Shown here: in pieces, positions 23,201 to 35,341 of the stretch
Numbering within the stretch: position 1 is the first letter of the stretch
How the letters are laid out: every line of letters begins with the position of its first letter
DNA from: Medicago truncatula
Taxonomy: Eukaryota > Streptophyta > Magnoliopsida > Fabales > Fabaceae
Length of the DNA: 64,000 nucleotides
Assembly (NCBI RefSeq): GCF_003473485.1
Contig: NC_053048.1
Location: 36,142,755 to 36,206,754 of the forward strand
Reading direction: 5' to 3'
Made by a program: the position numbers and the translations under genes
Notes under the pieces: model-generated
Database searches by the model: none
Told to the model about the DNA's origin: nothing
What the model saw: the letters and a program-made list of their open reading frames with translations, nothing else

Positions 23201-24110
23201 GGTAAAAAAGAACCAACTTAGGGCATAAAAATTCGGTTTTTAAAGCCGGTTGTTAAAATTTTCAAAAACAGGTTATGAATATAAAAATTAAGTTTTGAAA
23301 CAAAACTTGCTGTAACCGGTTTTGGCCTACAATATTGAACAAAATAATTAACATCAAGGTAAAAGCACTGAGGTCTACCAAATCAATCATTGATGCAATC
23401 TTAAATTCGTAGAACAAATGGACTGCTCTTGTATCATTACATATGTTTTTGCATTCCTAATCATGATTTATCAGTCAATTGAGACTAAATAAAATGTATT
23501 GCGACCACAACAATGAAAGAAAAAAGAAGATACTTGCAGAAGAGTAATGTTACATGGACAGTCTTAACTCTTAACACAACACCAAAATGTTCCCCCTCCT
23601 TCTGTTGTCTCTACTCTCAACTCTATTGTAAAATAAGCTTAAACAACTTTCCATTCATCATAATTTATATAGCATCTCTGACATAGCAATGGTGCGAGCT
23701 AGTCCCCCAAAGCTTGTAGCATTCTGCACATAGCAACACTTCTATATTATAGTATCTCAAAAGATATTTTGCATTGAATCATATAATACCACAAGGATAA
23801 AAGTAAATCCGTGTTAAGTTAACATACTTGTTCTCATTGTAACCATTCATCCAAATTTGATAAAAGTCGTAAGATTATGAATTAAAGCGATCACATGTTT
23901 CTAAATTCCTACACAAGGTCGCTATCACACATTTCAAACAATCTAGTTATCAGTACATTCAGTCTCTAATATGCGTGTACTAGTAAAAACCAATAGGAGC
24001 AGATGCAAAAAAAAACAAAAATGAATATTCACTAAATCTATTGAAATGAAAACAAAATATACAAATGAAGATAAACTCAAACAAGTAAACCATAAAACAG
24101 GAACTTACTT
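23201..24110 (-). other. 3' flank of F-box copy 3 with probable 3' UTR intron
   Basis: The donor GTAAGT sits at 24108-24103, 2 nt after the stop codon. A candidate acceptor (TATGTGCAG) precedes 23723 on the minus strand, giving an intron of about 385 nt. The exon side text (AATGCTACAAGCTTTGG) is conserved at 54243 and near 37510. The region 23350-23560 is repeated at 53930-54090 in the flank of F-box copy 6. Confidence 0.45.
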
Positions 24111-25454
24111 TCAAAAAATTGAAACTAAGCTTTCAACGTAAACCTTGGCCGAGTACCACAGTATAGAATTACTTGTTCCATTATCATTGATAATAGTACT
24201 ACTTGTAGTCAATTTTGTTCGCTCTGCTCTATTTTCTCTCCAATTATAGAGAATTGCTTCTGATCCTTGACTGCTCCTAAGTACCAGTGTATCGTCATCC
24301 TCATAAAGAAGCATCGGTACCAATTCAAATTGATATTTGATCTCGTCATCACTAGAGTCTTCATCACTAAAGTAGTCATAATTTCTTGGAAGATTTTGTA
24401 GATTGATTTTTAGAAATTGAGTCCAAGAGTCTTCAACCCCTAATTCCTTCATCTGCCATATAAGAAAATCGGTTTCCTTGTAAAAATAAGAACAACAAAG
24501 GAAGCCCCCCAACACACTAACAATTGGCATCATAGGTGGCATTTCATCAAAATCACTAGGCAGTCGGTACTGACTAAATGTCTCAGTCCCCAAATCGAAT
24601 GAAACAATAACAAACTGCTCAACTCTAAGATTTTTAATATCATAGTCAAATTCATTGCGAATAGCCAACCAATTAAGAGTTCCACTCAAATACACAGAAT
24701 CATGCACAGCTTTTCCACCTAAGTAGAAATGAAGAGGAACAACGGGGAAACTTTGAATCTGTCTCCAAACATTATCACCTATACTTAGAATTCGGCTTGT
24801 ATGTTGTCCATCTAGATTGTAATAGGACGCCACAATCTTATAAGTGCCGGTAGAAATATCACAACCGAAGGTGAAACTGTAAAGGTCAAGGTCGTCTGGA
24901 AAAGGGTGGCCTCTAGGGCTACGGCAGAAATCTCCAAAATTTTGAGATGTTACCCTTGTGGCTGGATTCCATAAACAAAAATTCACAACTTGACAATCAT
25001 CACCGCCAGCCAAAAGAATCAAACCATTGCAGTTACCAACTATAGAAGAACATCCTTGATAGCTCAAATGATAGTAAGGATCCACGGAAAGAGTGAAAGA
25101 TGAATTCTGAATTAAACGATTAAACGAGTAAGGAATGACACTGCAATCCATCCCATATCCACCGTCAAAATCAGTGCAATCATTTGTGATGTGACTTGTG
25201 ACTAGTGTAAAAAGAGGATTCCGAGTTGCTGATCTGTTGAGGTGTAATTTGACGAAGGTGTTATCGGAAATTCGGGTTTTCCAATACTTATTGACACACT
25301 TGAATCGAACAAGAGATTTGACGGGAAGGAAGGAAAAAACCTCGGCGATGAGATCATCTGAAAGGGATGGTAATCCAAACATAACTCTTTCTCTTTTACG
25401 AGTGGGGATGAAGTTAGGGGGGGTGGCGGACGGAAAACAAAATTGCCGAACCAT
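24111..25454 (-). CDS. F-box protein with FBA interaction domain (copy 3, intact, 447 aa)
   Basis: Likely SCF ubiquitin-ligase substrate receptor: the F-box would bind a Skp1/ASK adaptor and the FBA region an unknown target. The single open frame runs from ATG 25454 to TGA 24113-24111. The F-box is at about residues 29-72 (LSDDLIAEVFSFLPVKSLVR, then FKCVNKYWKTRI). FBA landmarks follow in order: SIVGNCNGLILLAGGD, FCLWNPATRVTS, GTYKIVASYYN, SLDLGTET-equivalent SFDLGTETFSQYRLP, VLGGFLC, and the C-terminal YVESLVSIF. Met25 (25382-25380), just before the F-box, is an alternative start; the first 24 residues are not conserved in the other copies. Length suits the family. It is one of two undamaged copies in the array. 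The C-terminal half is very close to copy 6. A splice donor immediately after the stop suggests a spliced 3' UTR. Confidence 0.93.
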   Translation of the reverse strand: MVRQFCFPSATPPNFIPTRKRERVMFGLPSLSDDLIAEVFSFLPVKSLVRFKCVNKYWKTRISDNTFVKLHLNRSATRNPLFTLVTSHITNDCTDFDGGYGMDCSVIPYSFNRLIQNSSFTLSVDPYYHLSYQGCSSIVGNCNGLILLAGGDDCQVVNFCLWNPATRVTSQNFGDFCRSPRGHPFPDDLDLYSFTFGCDISTGTYKIVASYYNLDGQHTSRILSIGDNVWRQIQSFPVVPLHFYLGGKAVHDSVYLSGTLNWLAIRNEFDYDIKNLRVEQFVIVSFDLGTETFSQYRLPSDFDEMPPMMPIVSVLGGFLCCSYFYKETDFLIWQMKELGVEDSWTQFLKINLQNLPRNYDYFSDEDSSDDEIKYQFELVPMLLYEDDDTLVLRSSQGSEAILYNWRENRAERTKLTTSSTIINDNGTSNSILWYSAKVYVESLVSIF

Positions 25455-27343
25455 AGCTCGTTAGTTTTTCACTAGGTGCACCTTGATATGTAATTATAAA
25501 TACCAAAAGATTATTTATATATATAAATGTAACAAAATATAACAAACTGTCCGATTTTTTTTCTTCCTCCTATCATTTAAAAAAGATAAGGTTTTTTCTA
25601 GATTAAATGGTGGGTAATTTACCCACCAACCAATGAAAATGAACAATTTGTTGGTGGGGTCAAGATAGTTCATGGATACCACTTAAAAATATGCTTATGT
25701 GACTAATGTGTATTGGTTGGAGTAATTACCCACCATTCTTCCATGGGTACCCTAGTTGTCACCGAAAGATAATGGATAAGAATGAATTCAAATATTAAAA
25801 AAACTGTAAAAAAACACAATATTTATTCTTTTGGTTACCACATAAAATATATCCAGCTTTTTTTCCTTTACCCATAAAAAAAAGTAATAAACTAGATCAA
25901 GTATATGTCACTATAAATATAATCAATAAGAAAATGAAAATTATCATTGATACATTGAGATAAAATATTTTCAAAGGAGCAATTAGAAAGTTTTTTTTTG
26001 GTAGAATGACAAAAGAAAAAGAAGAAAAGAAAAGAAAAAATCCTAAAGAAAGGCTTAGCCTGGTGCATCAAGTCTCAACACTGACTTCAACTCCGATGGG
26101 GAGCATGTCAAAAAAATCACATCTAATCTTATAGAGCGTTCGAGTCTGGCCAAGAAATGTGTGCAACAGTTACCCTCTTAAAGCACCTGTTTGAAAGAAA
26201 TGTTAGAAATATGTTCCTTTAACTCAAAATCTTCACCAAGGAAGAAGATCTTTTGAGTCTCTTAAAAGTTGACACGGCGGACATTTTCTTTTCTAGAGAG
26301 TATCTTGTGTGCCTTTTGTATTTCTTTTTTCGTTTTGTTTGTTTGCTTTGATTAGACATGCAACAAAAAAAATTCAACGTTATTTGCCTTACATTTTTTA
26401 TTTATTCATTTACGTTCCTTTTCACCAACTCTAAATTAACTAAAATTTGTGGAATAAATGAGATGACAAATCCACCATGTTTTTGAGTCCAATTGTAAAG
26501 TTTGAGATGACAAATCCACCATGTTTTTAAAGTTTGTTTGCTTTGAGATGACATCTAATATGAGATGGAGAGAGTATTTATTTATTTTTTAGTTAAGTTC
26601 TTGTCTTTATCTTTGACTCTAGATAATGTTTATGATAATTGAGTGTCTATTATTGATAATATACTTATTCTAGATTTTATAAGTTAGTTTTTTTCTTTTA
26701 ATAAATTTTGTATAAGTTAGTAAAAAAAAAAAAAAGATGTTTGATAAAATTAGGGATTAAATTAACTGATAAATTAACTGAGTGAAAAATATGGCAGATT
26801 TAGAGTTTAATTTATATACAGGGTCAGTGTATAAAAGTTTTACACAAACATTATAAGTTATTGAAAATTGCTATAAACGCTTGAGAAACTTTCATATTAA
26901 ATAGGTCTAATTTGATCATGTGAACTTAGAAATTGCGAGCTTGATAATCGACCTTATCAAAATTGAGTTATAATTTTGCAACTCCTGGTCGAGAGTCCTA
27001 GCTACACTATTGCCCATACTCTTGCGGGATATGAGTTAAAATTTTACCAACTGAACCAACCTTCATTGAATGGGTCTACATTTTGGCATATGTTTGAGAT
27101 TTTTATAAAATCTAAAGCAAAACATGATAGATTATTTAATTTTGAAATATTCTATAGTTTCTTTAATTTAGAAAATAAAAAGAGAAACTCCTATGCGTGT
27201 GTAGTTCAAAATCCCCTACAAGTGGACAGTGGGATTGAACCCCTCGAATTAGTCGGTTTTTGGGCTTAATATCAAGTTTTAAAATAAAACATATAATTAG
27301 CTTTTTTTCTACATTCTTCAAAGTTGTTTTCCTCTCACTCTAA
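25455..27343. other. Upstream region of F-box copy 3 and AT-rich repeats
   Basis: No gene is supported. The text GGTGGGTAATTTACCCACC near 25609-25627 is palindromic and recurs as AATTACCCACCATTC near 25722, suggesting a small MITE of about 150 bp. A unit GAGATGACAAATCCACCATG is directly repeated near 26460 and 26507. The region 26960-27265 carries tRNA-like box text (GGGATTGAACCCC), suggesting a SINE-like or other dispersed repeat. The 97-residue ORF at 26976 falls in that repeat. Confidence 0.35.
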
Positions 27344-28213
27344 GGTACCGTTTGGCCAGGCTTTTTTTTTTTCGGTCTAAAAGCTACTTTAAAACAAAGT
27401 TAAAATAAAGTTCTTTAAGAAAAAGGTTAAAGCTGTTTGGTTTCTTTATTTTTTTTTTAGTTCTAAAGTTATTTTGAGTTAAAAGCTGTTTGGCAAAATA
27501 TTGTACAAAACTTTGAATTTATTATTTTTTGGTGGTGTCTGGGGTTCGAACCCAGGACCTTGCATATATTTATGCATTGTCTATAAATAAAAAAACTTTG
27601 AATTCATTATGAATTAACATAATAAATAAAAAAATGTCTAAAATATTTTTTGAAGGGAAAAAATGTTTAAAATATAAAAGATATATTTTTACCAATACTA
27701 TATTTACTCAATGACGTTTATTTTGTGTAACATGAATACAAATTTGTATCATCATATAAACGACTTGTTAAATATTTGAATTAAGGTACCGTTTGGCCAG
27801 GCTTTTTTTTTTTTCGGTCTAAAAGCTACTTTAAACAAAGTTAAATAAGTTCTTTAAGAAAAAGGTTAAAGCTGTTTGTTTCTTTATTTTTTTTTTAGTT
27901 CTAAAGTTATTTTTGAGTTAAAAGCTGTTTGGCAAAATATTGTACAAAACTTTGAATTTATTATTTTTTGGTGGTGTCTGGGGTTCGAAACCCAGGACCT
28001 TGCATATATTTATGCATTGTTATAAATAAAAAAACTTTGAATTCATTATGAATTAACATAATAAATAAAAAAATGTCTAAAATATTTTTTGAAGGGAAAA
28101 ATGTTTAAATATAAAGATATATTTTTACCAATACTATATTTACTCAATGACGTTTATTTTGTGTAATGAATACAAATTTGTATCATCATATAACGACTTG
28201 TTAAATATTTGAA
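27344..28213. repeat. Tandem duplication, 441-bp unit, copies differing only by indels
   Basis: Copy 1 is 27344-27784 and copy 2 is 27785-28213. By eye every difference is a 1-3 nt insertion or deletion, mostly in homopolymer runs (for example TTTAAAACAAAG against TTTAAACAAAG, GGTTCGAACCC against GGTTCGAAACCC). I see no substitution before the last base. That pattern is more typical of an uncorrected long-read overlap than of old duplication. Confidence 0.85.
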
Positions 28214-29358
28214 TAGGATAAATAATTTAAGGAGGCTCAAATAATAACATAAATAATATCAAAGTAGTTTGGAAAATTAAAAACAATAATCATTTTTTTT
28301 AAAGACATAAATCATCACAAACTCAAATATTTCTACTCTCCATCAACGCAACTCCTATTTGATTTCTAACTTTATTCATGTAGCCTCCATCTTGCACTCT
28401 TCCTGGATTATATGAACTGATTTCTTCATTTATATTGCTTTCTTCGTCACACTCAATCATATCTATAATATGTATATGTGTGTATATATAATGAGAATAA
28501 TTGATTTTTTCTTTTCCAATTATACTCTATAACAAATTTTGTTATAAGAATACCATATTTTTAGTGTTGGTCAAAAAGATAAGAATTTATATATATAATA
28601 TTATATTTGTTACATTGTTGGTGTCATTGAAAAAGATATGTTTAGTTTTTTTAATAAGAAAAAGATATGCATAGTTTGTTACAATACAAATGTGTAAATT
28701 ATATATAAGTATAATTTTTTTAGGCAACTATACTTGTACTTTTAATTAAAATCAAAATTTTATAAAAATAATTATACGCATTACACAACACTAACAAAAA
28801 TTATACGCATTAGCATAACAAAAAAAAAAAAAAACAGAAAGAGGAACGTAAAGTATTACTCTAAACACTAATGTGTGTGTGTATTTTCGTGGTTGAAGAA
28901 AGAGAATAAAAATATTCGGTGTCATTCATTGACAGCGTGAATACAAATATTTGCGTGGTTGTGATGATCAAAAGATATTGAAATTAATATATAAGTGATA
29001 AAAAGATAATAAAATTCCTTAAAAAAATAGATAATAAACTTAAATGGAACCTCATTAAAAAATTAAATGGACCGGTTAAAAAAAATAAAAAAAAATAAAA
29101 TGGATGAAAAAAGTGTATTGAAAAAATAAAACAAAAGGTTGCCGGCGGGAGTTGAAGAGAGGTGCTTGTGAAATAAATTGGGGTGAAATAGTTTTTTGAA
29201 GTAGCATTCAACAACTTTTGGTTAAAGCTCATTCCATTCAATTTTATGCATTCTAAAAAAAGTACTCTTTTTCGAAGGTACTTTATTGATATTGTGTTTG
29301 GCCTAGCTTCTCCTTAAAAACGTAGAAAAGCTGAAAAAAAGCCGGGCCAAACGGTACC
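27344..29358. mobile_element. PIF/Harbinger-like non-autonomous element, about 2.0 kb
   Basis: The ends are inverted: GGTACCGTTTGGCCAGGC on the left and GCCGGGCCAAACGGTACC on the right. Both are flanked by TAA (27341-27343 and 29359-29361), the 3-bp duplication typical of PIF/Harbinger. No transposase is readable. The left 441 bp occurs twice in tandem (27344-27784 and 27785-about 28213). The interior includes a tRNA-like B box (GGTTCGAACCC) near 27543 followed by GGACCTTGCATATATTTATG, shared with the SINE-like repeat near 40990. The superfamily is inferred from the ends alone. Confidence 0.7.
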
Positions 29359-29361
29359 TAA

Positions 29362-30639
29362 CTAGCATCCATTTTGGTTGTGTGTTTTTACTTAAATATG
29401 TGCATTCTCCGGCTTATACACAATGATATTTTTTCTAGTTGAAATAATCTTCTTTACTTTATATTGATTGTGTATATGAGGAAATATTTTCACTTGATTG
29501 TTACTCAAAAAATTAAAATTTAAAATATAATTTCAACTTACAACAATAATTAGAAGAAGAAAAAATCAGATGGAGTTGGCAAAGTAGCAATCTTAGAGTT
29601 TAAATTCATTGTTTTCTTTTTTTATTTTTATTTTTAAATCAGCAAATATTATTAGGCACGGCTAGCACAAGGAGCACTTGACCGGCAAGGAGGAAAAAGA
29701 GTACAATTCATTGTTTAAATCAGCAAATATTGTTTAAATTCATTGTTTATTTAGTTCATTGTGCTCTTTGACAAATTTTTAGTCATAATGGGAGTTGACT
29801 AGTTATATTTTCTGGTACAATCTCCTAGTAACCTTTTTATGTGGTTATCAAAATGTTGATTTTATTGAGTTTTGGTCAAAATTTTTTTTTTTTCTTTGAC
29901 ATTACATACTAACTTGTTTACTATTCCAATTGGTCTTTCCTCAGTCTGTTAAGTATGTCTTCTAAGAGATACTCACTAGGTACTGTTAGTTCTTTTTTGA
30001 GGTTATTCAATTATTCGCACAACATTGTGAATTTTACCAAACGTTGTAGTAATACCTTAAGGACTATTTACAATGCTCCCGATAGATGGGATTCTCGATT
30101 TTCCGGTGATTCTGAAGCAGATGATTCTGAGTTACCAGCAAATTGCAGAAAGTGTTAATGGAGACTTTGGTTGAACCAGCAAAATGCTTTTGTTGAGAAA
30201 CATAACTGGAGACAAGAATATGGACAAAAGGTGCAGGGAAATCAGAAAGGGAAACTCCATTTGTTTGGTTGTTTGGTACACAGATAACCACGCATATAGT
30301 AATTTCATGATCACTGTTCCAAGAAATATTGGAGTTCATCTTTATCTTGCGGCTGAAAACAAATCAATAATCAATTTAACACTTCATGAAATTAATATTA
30401 TCTTGTCCCGGATCGAAACAATTCATCAGCGAATTCAAAAGCCAATTGGTAATTTCACTGGATCCATATTAGGCTTCTTTTAAACCATTGCGTTCGCTTG
30501 CTTCCTAGCAAAAAGCACCATATTTTTGTTGTGACTATGTAAAATGAGTTACGATCCTCTCTATTTTTCCTCTAATTTATTATAGTTTGAAGTGTTTATT
30601 AAAATAATTGAACGGTTGAACCCACCAAATATCAAATTA
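29362..30639. other. Unassigned stretch with two overlapping-region ORFs
   Basis: ORFs at 29955-30158 (67 residues) and 30184-30483 (99 residues), both plus strand and adjacent, have no motif I recognise and lack plausible splice connection. They could be pieces of a decayed gene. A short direct repeat of AAATCAGCAAATATT occurs near 29635 and 29720. A small inverted pair GATCCTCTCTATTTTT (30553) and ATGGAGAGGATC (about 30678) could bound a small MITE. Confidence 0.3.
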
Positions 30640-31293
30640 TTGTACTATGTTCCCAAAACGTAAGTAATGAAAAAAATGGAGAGGATCTTGACTCATGTAA
30701 ATTTGTTGATATTTCTGAAACATCCACTATATTATAATTTACTGCATCCAAAACTATCTTACAATCATGCACAAATATCACACAATCAGCTTGAAAATCA
30801 TTCATAATCAGAATTTTGTTGATGTTAGAATGAAGCAAAATCCACTTTGCATTTCAAAAAGCCCACCGGAGGCTTTGTGCAAAGAATCAAAAAACCTGGA
30901 GGGACAGCATTGTAATCAAGTGTTCATTCTTGCTTTCCAAAGACTACCGAAGTGCATAGAAAATAATTGTTGTTATATATCACAGGAAAAGTCAGGTATC
31001 AGCTCAAAAAACAGCAAACTGAAATTTGCAGATTCGGAAATTTTGCTCTGAAATTTATTCCACCAACTCGGTCTCTCTCAAACTGCTTTGACAAGAGTGC
31101 AGTGCACCATCATATGCTCTGTACTCTCCTCTGTCTGCACTCTGCAATGGCATTGAACATTGTGACATAACCACCAGAGAGTTTTGATTTTGGATGGGAT
31201 GTGAATGCTCCAAAGCATATCCTGGCCACCAGGTTTTCTTGCATAGCCTGTAAGCCTATTTGACAGTGTCGTTTCTGTCCTGTGCAACTCCAT
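30640..31293 (-). mobile_element. LINE remnant: zinc-binding (zf-RVT) region
   Basis: The minus strand encodes the zf-RVT-type segment that follows LINE reverse transcriptases: LWSIHIPSKIKTLWWLCHN near 31210-31160, then ESTEHMMVHCTLVKAV to 31078. Further degraded text continues to about 30640. The frame changes at least once. There is no poly(A) end or target duplication that I can confirm. Confidence 0.6.
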
Positions 31294-33041
31294 ATTCTTT
31301 CATGTTGAGTAAAAAGAGGCTGAAAGGAAATGTTAATATTCAAGATATCCTAATGATTTCAGATTATAGCGGACGAACACCTGTCATTAATAGGGAGAAT
31401 ATATTTTTTCAGTTGATTGATAGTGTGATGATATTAAATTAATCTTTGATTTTTTGACATTATTGCTTATATTTACTGAATAGTTTGAGCCTTGAAAATG
31501 CACCATTGTTTAAGATTATTACCGTAGATAAACACTTCGTAATTCTCATTTTCTGATGTTAAGCAGTCTGAAAAACATTTACAGGCAGTTCAAACTTTCT
31601 CCAGTAGCAATTCCTGAATAACCAACCGTATAAACTACTCCTTGCAATACATCAATGATGACATAAGAGAACAACTATGGACGAAGATTTAGTAACAAAC
31701 ATGAACCAACAGAGACATACATCATCAGTAACAACAACTCAGATAAATCAAAGGCTTCCCATTGATGTAGTTTATGAAAGTATAAATAAAAACTTTCTTT
31801 CTACCTTACTATTAAAAATGATATCCTACAAATTGGAAAATTGAAAACAACACAAATCTAAAGTCTCTTTAAAATTTAAATACATATCCCTCGACAAGCA
31901 TTGTTTTCTAAACCTTATTACCAAGACACACATTATCAACAGGGATTCGTGTTACTTCGAAGTGGAGCCAGAGAATTAGCCTCCAAGCATAGCAAATTAG
32001 AATTCAGCCTCCACATTTTGTTGTCCACCTGTCAAATAAAAACATGACAATTTATTTCATGGTTCTCAAATTTCAAATTCTAAAGTAAATGCAATCTTAC
32101 ATAGAAACCATAAGATAGAAGATAGAAGAGTGGCAAAGGTGAGAAGAGAGAAAAAGTTGAAAAATGTTATGGTTTACAAAATCCTCAAAATGTCCGATTT
32201 TTTTTTTTATAAAAAAAAAAGGATCAATTTGAAAATTTCCTATTAAAATCAAATAGCGGTTGAAGCGGCCGCCATACGCTCCACATCGCTATGCCGCTAT
32301 AGCAGCTGAAACGGACGCTGTTTGATTCTGCGCACCGCTACGATGATTACCATAGTGGTTCGTCGCCGCTATCGGCCACTATTGACTACTATGGGCTAAA
32401 CCGAAATTTAATGAAGAACTTTGAGTTTGACACATGACACTCTAGCTTATTAGGTGTATTTGAAGACTAGTTGATACATGACACCCATTCCAAAGCTTTG
32501 TCACTCAAAAGTAACAAAGGAGATGCAATTCATAAACTTATGTACAGTTCAACCAGAAAAATACTCTCATTATATGTCACATGGTTTTAAAGTAAATATT
32601 ACTGTATGTTTGAAGATATAAAGTTAGAATGGTTTTCCCATTTCCTATCTATCTATAAACATATCCGTGCAAGTATATTGATGTGTGTGACTTGCTCATT
32701 AATCTGATTCACACTTGAACCTTTCATTCAATCATTAGTTCAATCTTCAATTTTGTTTATAACATTTGAATGACAAAGCAAATAATTAGCATTCAAGAGT
32801 GATTGAATTTCTTTTAAGGAGAATCATCTTATAGTTAATAATAATATTAAAACAAAAACAAATTCATTAGAACAAGGAGATTGTCAAGTCCTTATAAATA
32901 ACCATGTTAGATAATCATTCAAAAATACAATCAATCTAAGCAATCATAAAAACGAATATTTACTCAATCGATTATAATGAAAACAACATATACAAATGAA
33001 TGAAAATTCAAACAACTAAACCACAGAGGAGGAACTTACTT
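31294..33041 (-). other. 3' flank of F-box copy 4 (duplicon) and GC-rich repeat patch
   Basis: No coding gene. The stretch 31700-32600 matches 14000-15000, and 32600-33040 matches 9050-9478. A donor GTAAGT lies 2 nt after the copy-4 stop (33039-33034). A possible acceptor (TTTGACAG before 32028) recurs near 14410. The segment 32250-32400 is unusually GC-rich (GCGGCCGCC, CCGCTATAGC), like the fragment in the HAD intron 4, and is probably a MITE remnant. Confidence 0.45.
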
Positions 33042-34289
33042 TCATAAAATTGAAACTAAGCTTTCAGTGTAGTCCATGGTCGAGTACCAACATACATAAT
33101 CATAAGTACTATCTCTAATAATTTTTGTTCGCTCTACTTTATTATCTCTCCAGTTATAGAGAATTGCAGCATGTTCATATTGCCTCTTAATTATTAGTGT
33201 ATGACCATCCTCATATGGAAGCAACGGCACCAATTGAGTTGCCATGTAGTAGTCATGGTCTATTTGAAGATCTTGATAACTAATTTTAAAGAATTGAGTC
33301 CAAGAATCTTCAACTCCAAATTTCATCATCCGCCATATAACAAAATCGGGTTCCTTGTAAGAATAAGAAAAACAAAGGCTTCCCCCCAAAACACCAACCG
33401 TTGGAGCTTCAGGTGGCACCTCATCAAAATCACGAGGCAATTGGTACTTATTGTACGTCTCAGTCCCCAAATCAAGTGAAATAATAACAAACTGCTCAAC
33501 TGTGATATTCTTACTATTATAGTGCAAGTGATTGTGAATAGCCAACCAATTAAGAGTGCTGCTCAAATACACACCACAATTCACACGACGATCATGAAGT
33601 TCAGTGTCGTCCAAATGAAGAGGAGCAACAGGGAAACTTTCAATATCTCTCCAAACATTATCATGCAAACTTAGAATTTTGACATTGCTTCTGCAGTGAT
33701 GTTCTGGATCGTAACGGGACGCCACCGCTTTCTAGGTATCAGTTGAATTGTCATAGCCAAAGTTGAACTTGAAAAGGTTAGTGTTGCCTAGAGAGCTGCT
33801 GCCACAATCAAGAAAATAACCAAAATCTTTAGTTGTCCTGGTGGCTGGGTTCCATAATCGGAACTGGTAACCATCTTCTCCAAAGAAAGTTGACAAACAG
33901 ATCAATCCATTGCAGGAACCAACTATAGTATGATAGTTCTCCATTAGAAAATAACAGTCATCATCGATGACGGAATGGGTGAATGAAGGGTTCTCTATTA
34001 AACGGCGAATGGAGTAGGGAACGACACTGTAACCCAAATCAAGTACATAATCAACCATATCATCGGCGTGATACGTGACTAATGTAAATTTCGGATCTCG
34101 TGATGCTGACCTATTGAGATGTAATTTGATGAAGACGGTGTCGAAAATTAGGGCTTTCCAATACTTATTCACGCACCTGAATTGAAGAAGAATTTTGACG
34201 GGAAGATAAGAAAGTACCTCAGCGATGAGATCGTCGGGAAGCACCACCACCGTCGGAGGCCTATTCTTCTTGGCTGTTTGGATATCCAT
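33042..34289 (-). pseudogene. F-box/FBA gene copy 4 with one in-frame stop
   Basis: From ATG 34289 to TGA 33044-33042 the frame is continuous except for one TAG at 33734-33732. It encodes 415 codons before the final stop, counting that nonsense codon. The F-box is at about residues 13-55 ([20 protein letters not shown], then [12 protein letters not shown]). FBA blocks follow: TIVGSCNGLICLS, RLWNPATRTTKDFGYF, then the stop within the block that reads TDTYK in copy 1, then RSNVKILSLHDNVWRDIESF, SLDLGTETYNKYQLP and YTESLVSIL. Translation would yield a 185-residue F-box protein lacking most of FBA. The rest of the frame is undamaged, so the stop is recent or polymorphic, or is readable in some alleles. 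It is closest in sequence to copy 1. Confidence 0.88.
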
Positions 34290-35329
34290 GTGAGTGATAG
34301 CAGTGAGTTGAGTTGCGGCGTTGTAAATCGTGATGAAGCCCTAAACAAAAAGCTTATATTGTATTGAGGTGCAAATCGACACTACTTTACTTTAATCTGC
34401 CACATGCCAACATCCCACGAATTCTCTTTTTTTTTTTTTTTGAAGGAAGCCCACGAATTCTTTCTGTTTACTTTTCTTTAGCAATGTAAATATGAAGTGA
34501 CACGGGTCTTTTTTTAGTTAAGTAAGGTTTTGGCTTTGAATTCAACTTTCAACGGTACATGTAGAGGATAACGTTAATGCATAATGTATTTTTAAGGTAC
34601 TTGTTAAGAAAACAAAGTTAAAAATTTTGTGGGAAAATTGTGTTTAACCTAAGTAAAAATTTGTAATTTTCAATGCAAAATTTTCATTTTTTGCTTGCTT
34701 AACTAGTATTTTTAAAACATTTGTTAACATGACACAACATAAAATAAAAAATGCTAACATGTGCACTTAGAGCATCTTAAATAAGGATGTCAGAAGTTTC
34801 ATACACCAATGATTTTGTATGTTAATATTGTTAATTTAGTGGAATAATAACAAAATTGGTAGGTTAAAAATTGTTGAAGTATCTTCAATAAGATACAATA
34901 TGGGTGCATTTGATATAGTAAAAATTGAATAACATGACCGGTGAACTACAGTTGTGCAATGTTTGATTTGTAACACTATTTCAGAGACAGTAGAAATTGG
35001 AGGCAAGGGACATAACAAAAACTAAAATTCTTGTCCTTCGCTTAACAACAACACAACTTTTTGTCCCACATACTAGTTATAAAATACCAAAATAGCGTTT
35101 TGTCCACAAAAATCATATAAGACCAAATATTATTCAATACCATAAAAGTTTGTCATGTGTTGTTTTGCCTTATGTTGTGTTGTTCCATCGTTTGTCGTTT
35201 TGTCCAATATTTACTGTTTAACCGATCAAACACACCCTATAATAGAATAACATTGAATGCAAGTAAAATAAAATCTATAAAAATGTGTGTTGTTAAGAGT
35301 TGTATTAATTTTTTACATTTTTTATTATA
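34290..35329. other. Upstream region of F-box copy 4 and AT-rich spacer
   Basis: There is no gene. A candidate MITE occupies about 34908-35240 (listed separately). Poly(T) at about 34426-34441 and repeated phrases are low-complexity. Confidence 0.35.
34908..35240. mobile_element. Putative MITE with GGGTG(T/C) ends
   Basis: The left end TATGGGTGCATTTGATATAG and the right end ATCAAACACACCCTATA are approximately inverted. The interior has repeated TTTTGTCC and ACAACACAA phrases and no ORF. Target duplication is uncertain (TAT or ATA), so this is tentative. Confidence 0.4.
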
Positions 35330-35341
35330 GGGTATTGTTTT

